Below, piece by piece: positions 18,844 through 26,537 of a stretch of 64,000 bases of DNA. The notes under the pieces are model-generated. The model did no database searches. It was not told the DNA's origin and worked only from the letters and a program-made list of their open reading frames with translations. The stretch comes from Caulobacter segnis (GTDB taxonomy: Bacteria; Pseudomonadota; Alphaproteobacteria; Caulobacterales; Caulobacteraceae). Location: assembly GCF_003243465.1 (NCBI RefSeq), contig NZ_QFQZ01000005.1, positions 1-64,000 on the forward strand, given 5' to 3'. Each line of letters opens with the position of its first letter. The first letter of the stretch is position 1. The translations under genes and the position numbers were made by a program.

Positions 18844-19018
18844 CTTAGGGCTCCGCCCTCGGCGCACTTCGCAACGCCTTCCGCCCAGCTTCGGACCTTC
18901 GGTCCTGCAGCCGGGTCCCCGCGAAGCCGTCCCTCCGTTTGCACACCCGGTCTCGCCGACGGGCGCCGGGTTCAGGCGCGCCTTTTGCGCCTGAACCCGT
19001 GAGCCCAAGGAGGCTACC
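18844..19018 (+). repeat. Duplicated leader, copy B (before parB-like gene)
   Basis: Close copy of 17643-17824. Here the terminal hairpin is perfect (GGGTTCAGGCGC / GCGCCTGAACCC), so base changes between copies partly keep pairing. It is followed by AAGGAGG and the ATG at 19019. Confidence 0.75.
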
Positions 19019-21130
19019 ATGTCTGCCAACACCCAGACCGCCGCCAGCGCCCAATATGGCGATGTGCGGGAAATCCCCCTCAATCGCCTGAAGGCCTCGC
19101 CGCGCAACGCGCGGCGCGTGGGCCATCCCGCCGAGGTGATCGAGGCTCGCGCCGCCTCGATCCAGGCCAAGGGCGTGCTCCAACCGCTGGTCGTGGAGCC
19201 CGAACTGAAGGACGGGCGCGCGACCGGCTACTATCTGGTCAGCGCAGGGGAGGGGCGGCGCCAAGCCCTGCGCCTGCTGGCCAAGCGGCGCGTCCTGGCC
19301 AAGGCCGTTCCGGTCCGCTGCGTGGTCGATACGGTCAACGACCCCGTGGAGGTCTCGCTTGATGAGAACTCCAGCCGCGAACCGATGCACCCGGCGGACG
19401 CGTATGAAGCCTTCCGCGAACTGTCCGAGCGTCGCGGCTGGAGCGCCGAGGAGATCGCCGCGAGGTTCGGGCTCAAGCCCGACACCGTGCGCCAGCGTCT
19501 TCGCCTGGGCTCGGTCGCGCCCGGTCTGCTCGACCTGTACCGGGAGGGCGCGGTGACCCTGGAGCAGGTGACCGCCTTCGCGGTCAACCCGGACGTCGTC
19601 CGCCAGCAGCAGGTCTTCGACCAACTGCCCGAGCACCAGCGCTATCCTCATGTGATCCGCCGCATGATGGTCGAGGACAAGGTCGCCGGGGACGACCGCC
19701 GCGTCGTCTATGTCGGCCTGGACGCCTACGAGGCGGCGGGCGGGCCGGTGTTGCGCGACCTGTTCACCCCGGCGGGCGGCGGTTGGGCCGAAGACGTGGC
19801 GCTTCTGGAACGCCTCGTCTTCGACAAGCTCGCCGTCGAGGCCGCCCGCGTTCAGGCCGCCGAGGGGTGGAAGTGGGTCGAGGCCTATCTCAGCCACCCC
19901 CACGGCCACGGCTGGTCGCGCGTCTGGGAAAGGGTGCTCCCACGGCCTGCCGATGAGGTGGCGATGCGCCAAGGCCTCTACGGCGAGCGTGACGAACTGA
20001 TCGACCGCTATCCCGATCTGGAAGACCTGCCCGAGGAGGTGGAGGCGCGGCTCGACCTGATCGACCGCGAATTGGAAGCCCTGGCCGACGACTACGGCTT
20101 CGACCCGGCCGAAAAGGCGCGGGCGGGCGCCTTCCTGGTGCTTGGTCAGGACGGCGAGGTCCGCATCGAGCGCGGTTATGTCCGTCCCGAGGACCTGCCG
20201 CCCGAGCCCGAACCGGACGAGGAGGATGAAGCCGATGAGGCTTCGTCTGTCGCCTCCTCGGAGGGCGCGGCGCCCTTGGTCGATAATTCGGGCTCGGACG
20301 AGCCCGAAGAGGAGCCGCTGGGTGATGCGGCCGCGCCGCTGCCAGTGCGCATCCTGGCCGACCTGACCGCTCACCGCAGCGCGGCCCTGCGCTGCGTCCT
20401 GGCCGAAAGCCCCGACATCGCCTTGGCCGCCCTGGTCCATGTGCTGGCGCTTCGCACCTTCTCGCGCGGCGGGGCGATCCCCTCGTGCCTGGACGTTCGG
20501 ATGGGCTCGCATGAACTGGCCAATGACGGCGAGGGGATCGAGGACAGTCGCGCGGGTCTGGCCAATGCCGAGCGCCATGCGGCCTGGGCGCGGCAGATGC
20601 CGGAAAACCCGGTGGACTTCTGGGCCTTCGTGGTGGGCCTGGACGCCGATAGTCGTCTGTCGCTGCTGGCGCATTGCTTGAGCCGCAGCCTCGACGCCGT
20701 GCGCGGCTGGGAGAACCGTCCTGGCGTCTGGCTGCACGGCGACCAGCTGGCCACGGCCCTCGATCTGGACATGCGTGATTGGTGGTCCCCGAGCGCAGAC
20801 CGCTATCTGAACGCGGTGACCAAGGCCCACGTCCTGGCGGCGGTGGCCGAGGCGTCCAAGCCCGAGGACGCCGAGCGGATGGCCAAGCTCAAGAAGGGTC
20901 AGATGGTCGAGGTCGCCGAGCCGGTCTTGCTGGCGGCGCGCTGGTTGCCCTCGGTGCTGCGGACTGCCAAGCCCCAAGCAGCGCGGGCCGACGAGGGCGG
21001 GGAGGGCGATCGGGTAGGGCCGCCCGTCGAGGTCGGGGCGACGGCGCCAGGGGACGAGGAGGCCGACGCGGCGGCGTCTGCCGACGAGGTCGAGCCCCAG
21101 CTTGAGGCCCCGGCCGAGATCGAGACCTGA
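19019..21130 (+). CDS. ParB-family partition/nuclease-like protein of ICE
   Basis: 703 residues. ParB N-terminal domain (about residues 17-115: PLNRLKASPRNARR, then GEGRRQALRLL, SLDENSSREPMHP), a KorB/ParB HTH segment (about 140-185: WSAEEIAARFGLKPDTVRQRLRLG in pieces), and a long C-terminal part with acidic/Ser-rich linkers (about 400-450) not seen in chromosomal ParB. Large ParB-like proteins of this type are ICE and plasmid hallmarks, thought to act in maintenance or DNA processing. Behind leader copy B; two terminators follow. Confidence 0.85.
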   Translation: MSANTQTAASAQYGDVREIPLNRLKASPRNARRVGHPAEVIEARAASIQAKGVLQPLVVEPELKDGRATGYYLVSAGEGRRQALRLLAKRRVLAKAVPVRCVVDTVNDPVEVSLDENSSREPMHPADAYEAFRELSERRGWSAEEIAARFGLKPDTVRQRLRLGSVAPGLLDLYREGAVTLEQVTAFAVNPDVVRQQQVFDQLPEHQRYPHVIRRMMVEDKVAGDDRRVVYVGLDAYEAAGGPVLRDLFTPAGGGWAEDVALLERLVFDKLAVEAARVQAAEGWKWVEAYLSHPHGHGWSRVWERVLPRPADEVAMRQGLYGERDELIDRYPDLEDLPEEVEARLDLIDRELEALADDYGFDPAEKARAGAFLVLGQDGEVRIERGYVRPEDLPPEPEPDEEDEADEASSVASSEGAAPLVDNSGSDEPEEEPLGDAAAPLPVRILADLTAHRSAALRCVLAESPDIALAALVHVLALRTFSRGGAIPSCLDVRMGSHELANDGEGIEDSRAGLANAERHAAWARQMPENPVDFWAFVVGLDADSRLSLLAHCLSRSLDAVRGWENRPGVWLHGDQLATALDLDMRDWWSPSADRYLNAVTKAHVLAAVAEASKPEDAERMAKLKKGQMVEVAEPVLLAARWLPSVLRTAKPQAARADEGGEGDRVGPPVEVGATAPGDEEADAAASADEVEPQLEAPAEIET

Positions 21131-21134
21131 GCGT

Positions 21135-21164
21135 GTGGGGCGGCCTTCGGGCCGCCCCACTTTT
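21135..21164 (+). terminator. Rho-independent terminator of parB-like gene
   Basis: Perfect 11-base stem GTGGGGCGGCC / GGCCGCCCCAC with TTCG tetraloop and a TTTT run; starts four bases after the stop codon. Confidence 0.85.
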
Positions 21165-21177
21165 CTCGTGCGCGGGC

Positions 21178-21207
21178 GCGGCCGATCCTTTGGGATCGGC
21201 CGCTTTT
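21178..21207 (+). terminator. Second hairpin terminator, same as at 18221
   Basis: GCGGCCGATCC-TTTG-GGATCGGCCGC followed by TTTT, identical in stem and loop to the hairpin at 18221-18246. Confidence 0.75.
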
Positions 21208-21297
21208 CGTTGATGGCCCGTCACGGGGCAGCCGTCCGACGATAGGGATTGGCTTGGGAGGGGCGCGCTGGGGCGAGGAATCGCCTATCGCCCTGCC

Positions 21298-21591
21298 ATG
21301 ACCCAAGCCGAGATCGACAGCCTGCTGAAAGCCATGCAGGACCAATTTGAAAAGACCGGCGACGACGCCGATCGGCCGGGCGTCATCACCTTTCAGACGG
21401 ACGATTGGGTCGGCAAGAACCTGCCGACCTGCTGTACGGCGATCTGGCGGGGCATCCGCTATCGCGGCATTCGGATCCTGGTCAGCAAGGACCGGGAAAC
21501 CCGGGTCTGGACGCGGGGCGAGGCGGCGGCTGCCGGCCAGAATGGCGAGCCTTTCGAGGACCTCAAGAGCCTTGAGGACGCTGCGGTCTAG
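21298..21591 (+). CDS. Unknown small protein
   Basis: 97 residues from ATG 21298. Opens MTQAEIDSLLKAMQ and contains GKNLPTCCTAIWRGIRYRGIR, then WTRGEAAAAG. No family recognised; two adjacent cysteines are notable. Its TAG shares a CTAG with the stop of the convergent thermonuclease gene. Confidence 0.6.
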   Translation: MTQAEIDSLLKAMQDQFEKTGDDADRPGVITFQTDDWVGKNLPTCCTAIWRGIRYRGIRILVSKDRETRVWTRGEAAAAGQNGEPFEDLKSLEDAAV

Positions 21592-22007
21592 CGCGACGGA
21601 CGGGGCGGCGCGCCCGGCGCCCAGACGCCTCGTCTTGCCAGGCGGGCTTCGTCCTGGGCCTTGGCATAGGCGCCTTTGCTGTAGCGACGGTACTCCGTCG
21701 TCAGGCCCGACCGGATCAAGGCGGCGTTGATGTCGGGCGTCGCGTCCGACCAGCAGCGAGCCACATGGCGGCCGTAGCGGTCGTGGGCGACCACCCGGCA
21801 GCCCACGCGGCCGCGCGTCAGGCCGACCAGGAGGTCGCGCGCCTGGTAGGCGAATGGCTCGGCCGGGGTCCTTCCACGCTTAACCTCGGGGGCGTCGACG
21901 CCGTAGAGTCGGATGCGATCGGGGCCGCATCGCAAGGTGTCGCCGTCGTGGACCTGGGGCGCGGTGCAGGCGATGACGGCGGCGGCGAGAAGTGGGGTGG
22001 CGGGCAT
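21588..22007 (-). CDS. Thermonuclease (SNase-like), exported
   Basis: 139 residues from ATG 22007 (ATAGGAG upstream). A hydrophobic N-terminal segment (LLAAAVIACTAP) is a likely signal. SNase core: VHDGDTLRCG, RIRLYGVDAPEVKRG, YQARDLLVGLTRG and YGRHVARCW, holding the Asp, Glu and Arg catalytic residues of Ca-dependent nucleases. Small thermonucleases are common ICE passengers. The open frame could start 11 residues earlier, without a ribosome site. Confidence 0.85.
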   Translation of the reverse strand: MPATPLLAAAVIACTAPQVHDGDTLRCGPDRIRLYGVDAPEVKRGRTPAEPFAYQARDLLVGLTRGRVGCRVVAHDRYGRHVARCWSDATPDINAALIRSGLTTEYRRYSKGAYAKAQDEARLARRGVWAPGAPPRPSR

Positions 22008-22088
22008 GGCGTCTCCTATAGCCGAGCCCGGCGCCGACACCAGCGCCGCGCCCGCCCGCCGGGGGGCGGAGCGGGCCGGCCGTGATCG

Positions 22089-22404
22089 TCAGCCCTCGCG
22101 GGGACCATTGCTGCGCGACCAGACCAGGGTCTGGACGCCGTCGCTGTCGACCAGGGCGACGTTGAGGGCGGCGACGAAGGACGGGGCGTTCAGCTCGACC
22201 GACAGGATGTCCTTAAGTCCTGCCTCGGTCCTCTCCGGGCCGCGCTCAGCTCGACCTTGCCGGCGAAGATGCGGAAGCCAGGGCTCTGGCCGCTGGTCCT
22301 CTCGGTCGGACGGCCCTGGCCGACCTTGAAGTCGTCGGCCAGGGCGTCGAGGGCGCCGGCGGCGAGCGGCTTTCATGGACGACGAAGGTGCCGACGCCAG
22401 CCAT
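22089..22404 (-). pseudogene. Broken DUF736 gene, inverted copy of 22708-23025
   Basis: Starts MAGVGTFVVHES like DUF736 proteins, then needs two frame changes to read on (one within the first ~20 codons, one before GLKDILSVEL) to reach the C-terminal ALVDSDGVQTLVWSRSNGPREG. That tail is nearly identical to the intact gene at 22708-23025. The bases after its stop (TGACGATCACGGCC and the following GC-rich hairpin) also match those after the intact gene, so this is a degraded inverted duplicate. Confidence 0.75.
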
Positions 22405-22585
22405 GGCGGTCTCTCCAAGAGATCTTTGCCGGGCTCGCCGACCGCGTCCTCTTCTGGCCTGATCTGGACCGGGTCCGGTCCGTCACCGCAACCTTGTCCA
22501 TCGACTTTCTTCCCCTGGAGCCTGACGGCCCCATTCCTCGCGAGACAAGAAACTCTCCGCCTTCGGTCCTTCGCCGAGGCTTCGG

Positions 22586-22624
22586 GAGCGCGCCCCCAGC
22601 AGCGGTTGGGGGCAGGGCGCGCTC
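22586..22624. promoter_or_regulatory. Hairpin in the leader of the first DUF736 gene
   Basis: Perfect 10-base outer stem GAGCGCGCCC / GGGCGCGCTC with inner pairing CCCA/TGGG. It lies in the 303-base gap between the DUF736 pseudogene and the intact DUF736 gene. No other feature is recognised in that gap. Confidence 0.45.
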
Positions 22625-22707
22625 TGCGGGCCGGCGTCGGCCCGGGTCCTTCGGATCGCCATCGAGGCCGCGATCGGCGCGGCCCGGTTCAGATCGGAGA
22701 GACCACA

Positions 22708-23025
22708 ATGGCTACCATCGGCACCTTCGTCGCCCACGAAAACGGCTCGCTCACCGGCGCCATCAACACCCTGACCATCAACGTCAAGTCCGTCCAATTC
22801 CGTCCGGTCGAGAAGACCAGCGACAAGAGCCCGGACTTCCGCATCTACGCCGGCAAGGCCGAGCTGGGTGCGGCCTGGAAGAAGACGAGCAAGGACGAAA
22901 AGGACTATCTGTCGGTCAAGCTGGACGACCCGTCCTTCGCCGCCGCCATCAACGTCGCCCTGGTCGACATCGACGGCGTCCAGACCCTGGTCTGGTCGCG
23001 CAGCAACGGTCCCCGCGAGGACTGA
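22708..23025 (+). CDS. DUF736 family protein 1
   Basis: 105 residues from ATG 22708 with GGAGA upstream. DUF736 pattern: MATIGTFVAHENGSLTGAI, FRPVEKTSDKSPDFRIYAG, GAAWKKTS and YLSVKLDDPSFAAAINVAL. DUF736 proteins are conserved on rhizobial and caulobacterial ICEs and plasmids; function unknown. A 12-base perfect GC stem (23038-23065) follows the stop; without a T-run it is at best a weak terminator. Confidence 0.9.
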   Translation: MATIGTFVAHENGSLTGAINTLTINVKSVQFRPVEKTSDKSPDFRIYAGKAELGAAWKKTSKDEKDYLSVKLDDPSFAAAINVALVDIDGVQTLVWSRSNGPRED

Positions 23026-23297
23026 CGATCACGGCCAGCCCGCCCCGCCCCCCGGCGGGGCGGGCGCGGCGCTGGTCCTTTGGCGGGCCTCGGCGCGAAT
23101 CCGACGAGGGCCAAAACCGCCGACTCTACGCTAGGGCCTGTCTTTCTACGCCGGACGCCCTGGGCGTCTTGAGGCGCGCTGGAAGGCGGAACACAACGGT
23201 TTTCGCGGGACCCGCGAGGACGCTTCCACCGCCCGCCGAAGCGTCCGTTTCGCTCCCCGCGCGCCGCCGATCCCGTTTCCCCCGCGGTGATCGGCAA

Positions 23298-23352
23298 GGC
23301 GGCGGCTCGATCCTCAACCCGGCGCTCCCCCCGCCGCGATCGAGCCGCCGCC
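23298..23352 (+). promoter_or_regulatory. Long stem-loop in the leader of the second DUF736 gene
   Basis: Perfect 15-base inverted repeat: GGCGGCGGCTCGATC (23298-23312) and its complement (23338-23352), with a 25-base loop. It ends 43 bases before the start codon. It could act as a leader RNA structure or as an upstream terminator/attenuator. Confidence 0.5.
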
Positions 23353-23394
23353 GACCGGCAAACGACCGGCGGGTTTCTCGCGGAAGGAATGAAC

Positions 23395-23730
23395 ATGACC
23401 ACCATCGGCCATCTGCGTCGCGACGGCGCCGGCTTCGTCGGGCGCCTGGACACCCTGAGCCTCGCCGTCGACCTGCGCCTTGTCCCGGCCACCAAGTTCT
23501 CGGCCAGGGCGCCAGACTTCGACATCACCGCCGGGACGGCCGACGCCGGCGCGGCCTGGCGGGTGAACGACACCAGCGGCGCGGTTCTCAGTCTCAAGCT
23601 CGACGATCCCAGCTGGCCTGAGCCGATCAATGCGCGCGCCATGGCTAGTGAGGATGGCGAACTCCCACTGGTCTGGATCCGCAAGGTCGACACGCCGGCG
23701 ACGTCGCCCCCGCCGCCCGCACCCGGCTAA
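23395..23730 (+). CDS. DUF736 family protein 2
   Basis: 111 residues from ATG 23395, with AAGGA six bases ahead (preferred over the in-frame ATG 23389). More diverged than copy 1: MTTIGHLRRDGAGFVGRLD, SARAPDFDITAG, GAAWRVND and LSLKLDDPSWPEPI, with a Pro-rich tail. Function unknown. Confidence 0.87.
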   Translation: MTTIGHLRRDGAGFVGRLDTLSLAVDLRLVPATKFSARAPDFDITAGTADAGAAWRVNDTSGAVLSLKLDDPSWPEPINARAMASEDGELPLVWIRKVDTPATSPPPPAPG

Positions 23731-23743
23731 TCGGGTGGCGAAC

Positions 23744-24280
23744 CTAGTCCTCCTCGCCGTCCGTGGGGTCCTCATAGAGTTCGTCCAGTGACGTCTCCAG
23801 CCACGCCTCCATGGAGTCAGCGCGGCGATCCAGATAGTCGCGCAGGTGCTCGGCCACCTTGCGCAACGCCAAGAGGACCTGGGAGGCCGGTATCAGATGC
23901 AGCCGGTCGCCCAGGGCCCGCCACATCTCCATGAACCCAAGCCACCCGGTCATCAGGAACTTGGACCGCATCGTGATGATCGCGATGCGCGGATTGCCGT
24001 ACATCACCGCCAGGACGATCCCGATCGCATCGCTGCGGGTGGCCTTGGCGAAGCGTCGGATCTTCCACAGGTCAAAGTCGCCCTTTCCCTTCTCGAAGTC
24101 TTGATAGGTCCGAAGGGCCACGCCCATCTTCAAGGCGATCTCGATCGAGGTCATGCGTCGCTCCTTCTTGACCTCTTTCAGGGTGCGCGAAAGCAAACGG
24201 GCCTGGCGCGCCAGCGGCGCCGTAGGCGAGCTGAGCATGCAAAGCTCCAAGCCAACAACTTCTAGATGATTGTCGATCAC
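23744..24280 (-). CDS. XRE-type helix-turn-helix regulator
   Basis: 178 residues. A Cro/CI-like HTH is seen at about residues 30-85 (KEVKKERRMTSIEIALKMGV, ALRTYQDFEKGKGDFDLWKI). The C-terminal half is helical without a known domain and ends in acidic residues. Divergent from the GntR-like gene next to the lasso precursors. It may regulate the ICE or the lasso cargo; target unknown. Start could be ATG 24280 or the in-frame ATG some 14 residues later. Confidence 0.7.
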   Translation of the reverse strand: MIDNHLEVVGLELCMLSSPTAPLARQARLLSRTLKEVKKERRMTSIEIALKMGVALRTYQDFEKGKGDFDLWKIRRFAKATRSDAIGIVLAVMYGNPRIAIITMRSKFLMTGWLGFMEMWRALGDRLHLIPASQVLLALRKVAEHLRDYLDRRADSMEAWLETSLDELYEDPTDGEED

Positions 24281-24569
24281 ATAGCCTGAACGCTAGCCCG
24301 TCAGTGCAACCTGAAATGCATAAATCTACATTTACACTGTCAGGGTGCTGTCAAATTTGACCGAAGGGTCCTCGTGGCGATGCCCGCTGCGGCAAAACCG
24401 GCAATGTTCTGCAATTTGGCAGGCAGGAAATCGGCGACACCGGATCGATACGCCGCGCGGTGAGTCGTCCCTGCCCCTGATCCACAGGGTTTCGCGCCGG
24501 ATTGCCGCTGTCGGCTCGACGCGGCCGCAGGAGGCTCTCAGCATCGAAAGCCTTTCCCTGGAGCCCGCC
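24281..24569. other. Divergent intergenic region between XRE and GntR-like genes
   Basis: Holds the promoters of both regulators. The frame of the GntR-like gene remains open across most of it, but the composition does not look like protein. An AAATG-N10-CATTT inverted repeat lies around 24315-24335. Confidence 0.35.
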
Positions 24570-25151
24570 TTGGTGCGCGATCGCGACCCCTTCGACCGAA
24601 CGCTCGAGACCCTGCGCCAGCGCCTGGCGCGGGCTGGCCCGCTGCAGGGCGCCGCCTTGCCGATCGCGGGTCTGGCCGAGGAGCTGGGCGTCAGCACCAC
24701 GCCGGTGCGCGAGGTGTTGGCGCGCTTGGCCGGCGAAGACCTCGTCGTGCGCACGCCCCACGGCTACGCGGCGCTGCTGCACGACCCGGTCCGGGTGGCT
24801 GAACTCTACGACCTGGCGGGCGTCTTGGTCATCGCCGTGGTCCAGGCGCGCGGCGCTGACCTGACGGCCTTCGATCTGGACAACCCGCTGGCCTCGGCGC
24901 GTGGCGCGGCCAATTGGGCCCTGATGCGGGCCTGCGGCCGCGTCGAAGCTCAGCTAGCCCCGCTGGCTGCGGCCGAAGCCAAGCTCTTCGGAGCGCCGGC
25001 TTTGGCGCGCGGCGCTGGCGGGCCGGACCGCGAGGGTTTGGACAAGGCCGCCCTGACCCGAGCCGTGCGCCGGCACTTCGCGCGGCGCGCCGCCCAGAGC
25101 GGGCGGATTCTCGCCGTCGCCCTGGGCCTGATCAAATCTTCCCGAATATAG
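24570..25151 (+). CDS. GntR-like winged-helix regulator beside the lasso cluster
   Basis: About 193 residues if started at TTG 24570 (GTG 24573 equally possible; GGAG lies just upstream). The winged helix reads FDRTLETLRQRLARAG, LPIAGLAEELGVSTTPVREV and RTPHGYAALLHD, the GntR DNA-binding pattern. The C-terminal part is Ala-rich and helical, shorter and less conserved than a normal FCD domain. The gene ends inside the repeated AATATA motif, 70 bases before precursor A1, so it is the prime candidate to bind that motif. Confidence 0.7.
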   Translation: MVRDRDPFDRTLETLRQRLARAGPLQGAALPIAGLAEELGVSTTPVREVLARLAGEDLVVRTPHGYAALLHDPVRVAELYDLAGVLVIAVVQARGADLTAFDLDNPLASARGAANWALMRACGRVEAQLAPLAAAEAKLFGAPALARGAGGPDREGLDKAALTRAVRRHFARRAAQSGRILAVALGLIKSSRI

Positions 25152-25162
25152 GTTTGAATATA
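25145..25162 (+). promoter_or_regulatory. AATATA-GGTTTG-AATATA element before precursor A1
   Basis: An 18-base AT-rich island in GC-rich DNA, a direct repeat of AATATA separated by GGTTTG, ending 59 bases before the A1 start. The identical 18 bases recur at 25597-25614 in front of A3. Likely an operator or promoter element. Confidence 0.65.
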
Positions 25163-25221
25163 GCAATCCCAGGTCGTGTCATGGACGGGCCGCAACCAGC
25201 GGCTTTCGAAAGGAGACGATC

Positions 25222-25350
25222 ATGTCCAAGACCCACACCGCTCAACGCCGGCGCCTGGTCCGCGTGGGCGACGCGCACCGGCTGACCCAGGGCTCCATCG
25301 TCGGGCTCTACTCCGAGGACTTCCAGCCGGGCCGCTACACCCCGGCCTGA
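25222..25350 (+). CDS. Lasso peptide precursor A1
   Basis: 42 residues; AAAGGAG seven bases before the ATG. Leader 23 residues ending RLTQ with the conserved Thr at position -2; predicted core GSIVGLYSEDFQPGRYTPA (19 residues). Gly1 and Glu9 would form a nine-residue isopeptide ring (Asp10 is a less likely alternative). The EDF-x-PG-x-Y-x-P tail resembles caulosegnin II. Processed by B and C downstream. A terminator follows at 25363, so A1 may be made in excess over the rest. Confidence 0.92.
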   Translation: MSKTHTAQRRRLVRVGDAHRLTQGSIVGLYSEDFQPGRYTPA

Positions 25351-25362
25351 GCGGCCTCGCCG

Positions 25363-25406
25363 CGACGGCGCGACCGTCACACCCTGGCGGCCGCGCCGTC
25401 GTTTTT
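25363..25406 (+). terminator. Terminator between precursors A1 and A2
   Basis: Perfect 10-base stem CGACGGCGCG / CGCGCCGTCG with a 19-base loop, followed by TTTTT. Reads on the + strand directly after A1. Confidence 0.7.
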
Positions 25407-25453
25407 CCCGCAACGCGGCCGTCTGGACGGCCGCCGCCACAAGGACCAAGACG

Positions 25454-25567
25454 ATGAAGCGTCGTGTTCGACTGATCCGCGTGGGCCAGGCCCACCAACT
25501 CACTCAGGGCTCGATCATGGGTCCCGTCCCCGAGGCCATCGGTTGGGGTTACTACTATCCCCAGTAG
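25454..25567 (+). CDS. Lasso peptide precursor A2
   Basis: 37 residues; AAGGACC-type ribosome site before the ATG. Leader 18 residues (MKRRVRLIRVGQAHQLTQ), Thr at -2; predicted core GSIMGPVPEAIGWGYYYPQ. Gly1-Glu9 ring expected, with three consecutive tyrosines near the C-terminus as possible steric plugs. The tail is unlike the caulosegnins I know. No AATATA element lies directly before it. Confidence 0.9.
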   Translation: MKRRVRLIRVGQAHQLTQGSIMGPVPEAIGWGYYYPQ

Positions 25568-25580
25568 CCCTCGTGGGCAC

Positions 25581-25624
25581 GGCGCGGACGTCGTCAAATA
25601 TAGGTTTGAATATACGTCCGCGCC
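25581..25624 (+). promoter_or_regulatory. Inverted repeat enclosing the second AATATA element, before A3
   Basis: GGCGCGGACGT (25581-25591) pairs perfectly with ACGTCCGCGCC (25614-25624). The loop holds the second exact copy of the 18-base AATATA-GGTTTG-AATATA element (25597-25614). It lies 14 bases after A2 and 52 before A3, so it may be both a transcript hairpin for A2 and a control site for A3. Confidence 0.6.
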
Positions 25625-25676
25625 GTCGCCTGCTTGTCACCGCCGCCACCGTTGGCGCTGACAGGGAGTAAAGCCG

Positions 25677-25790
25677 GTGACCCCTTCTTTCCGCCTGATC
25701 CGCTTGGGCAAGGCTGATCGTCTCACGCTCGGTTCGATCCTGGGGCTGTTGGTCGAGGACGTCACCGCGGCTCGGTACGACCCGACCTAA
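25677..25790 (+). CDS. Lasso peptide precursor A3 (GTG start)
   Basis: 37 residues from GTG 25677, GGGAG nine bases ahead. Leader 18 residues ending DRLTL with Thr at -2; predicted core GSILGLLVEDVTAARYDPT. Very close to caulosegnin III (GALVGLLLEDITVARYDPM): same length, Glu9 ring residue, same ARYDP tail. The GTG start and small size make it easy to miss. Confidence 0.9.
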   Translation: MTPSFRLIRLGKADRLTLGSILGLLVEDVTAARYDPT

Positions 25791-25884
25791 CCGTCCGCGC
25801 TCACTGACCGCTCAGCCCCTCAGGGGATGTGGCGACGTTCGGAGTGGGCTTTGGACGCCACATTCCTCCAGCAGGAGCAGGCTC

Positions 25885-26535
25885 GTGGAGCTTTGGCTGA
25901 GCGACGGCGTGCACGCGACCATGATCGACGAGGACGCCGTCTTCCTCGACGTCGCCACCAATGCCTATTTCTGCCTTCCGGCGATCGGCGCTGCTCTACG
26001 TCTCGAAGGTCGCAAGATGATCGTCTTGGCCGAACCGCTCGGTGAGGATCTCCTGGGGGCCGGCCTGGCATGCGACGCGCCGGTCGCCAGCGAAGGCGTG
26101 ATGGCCCAGGCGCCGGTTCATACGGCACGCGCCCTTATCGAAGCGCTTCCCGCTACAACTCGTCTTGCGCCGGCATGGCGCCACTGGCGCGCGGCCATTC
26201 TCGCGGGCCTCGGCAACGCCCGTGACCAGCGTCGCAGCTTCGCCACTCGACTGCCCCCACCCAATGGCGTGCGAACGGACACGCCGAACCCGACACTCCT
26301 GCAAGACTTGGCCGCCTTTCGGGGCTTAGCGCCGTGGCTTCCGTTCGATGGGGCATGTCTTTATCGCAGCGGGCTCCTGCGACGGTATTTGGCCGCGCTG
26401 GGGCACCGGGTGGACTGGGTGTTTGGGGTCAGGACGTGGCCGTTCGCCGCCCATTGCTGGCTGCAGGCTGGCGATGTGGCGCTGGACGACGAGGCTGAGC
26501 GGCTGGCGGCCTACCATCCGATCATGGTGCGCTAG
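25885..26535 (+). CDS. Lasso peptide B protein (leader binding and leader peptidase)
   Basis: 216 residues, GTG start with AGGAG. N-terminal part (about 1-85) fits the PqqD-like RiPP recognition element that binds the leader; the C-terminal part (about 130-216) is the transglutaminase-like cysteine protease that cuts before Gly1, with Cys158 (GACLYRS), His190 (AAHCWLQ) and Asp201/202 as triad. Single-chain B proteins are normal in proteobacteria. Followed after 2 bases by the cyclase gene. Confidence 0.92.
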   Translation: MELWLSDGVHATMIDEDAVFLDVATNAYFCLPAIGAALRLEGRKMIVLAEPLGEDLLGAGLACDAPVASEGVMAQAPVHTARALIEALPATTRLAPAWRHWRAAILAGLGNARDQRRSFATRLPPPNGVRTDTPNPTLLQDLAAFRGLAPWLPFDGACLYRSGLLRRYLAALGHRVDWVFGVRTWPFAAHCWLQAGDVALDDEAERLAAYHPIMVR

Positions 26536-26537
26536 CC

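Noticed and set aside
22257..23621. A 450-residue frame across the DUF736 genes
   Set aside because: Arg/Pro-rich shadow frame overlapping two real DUF736 genes in another frame.
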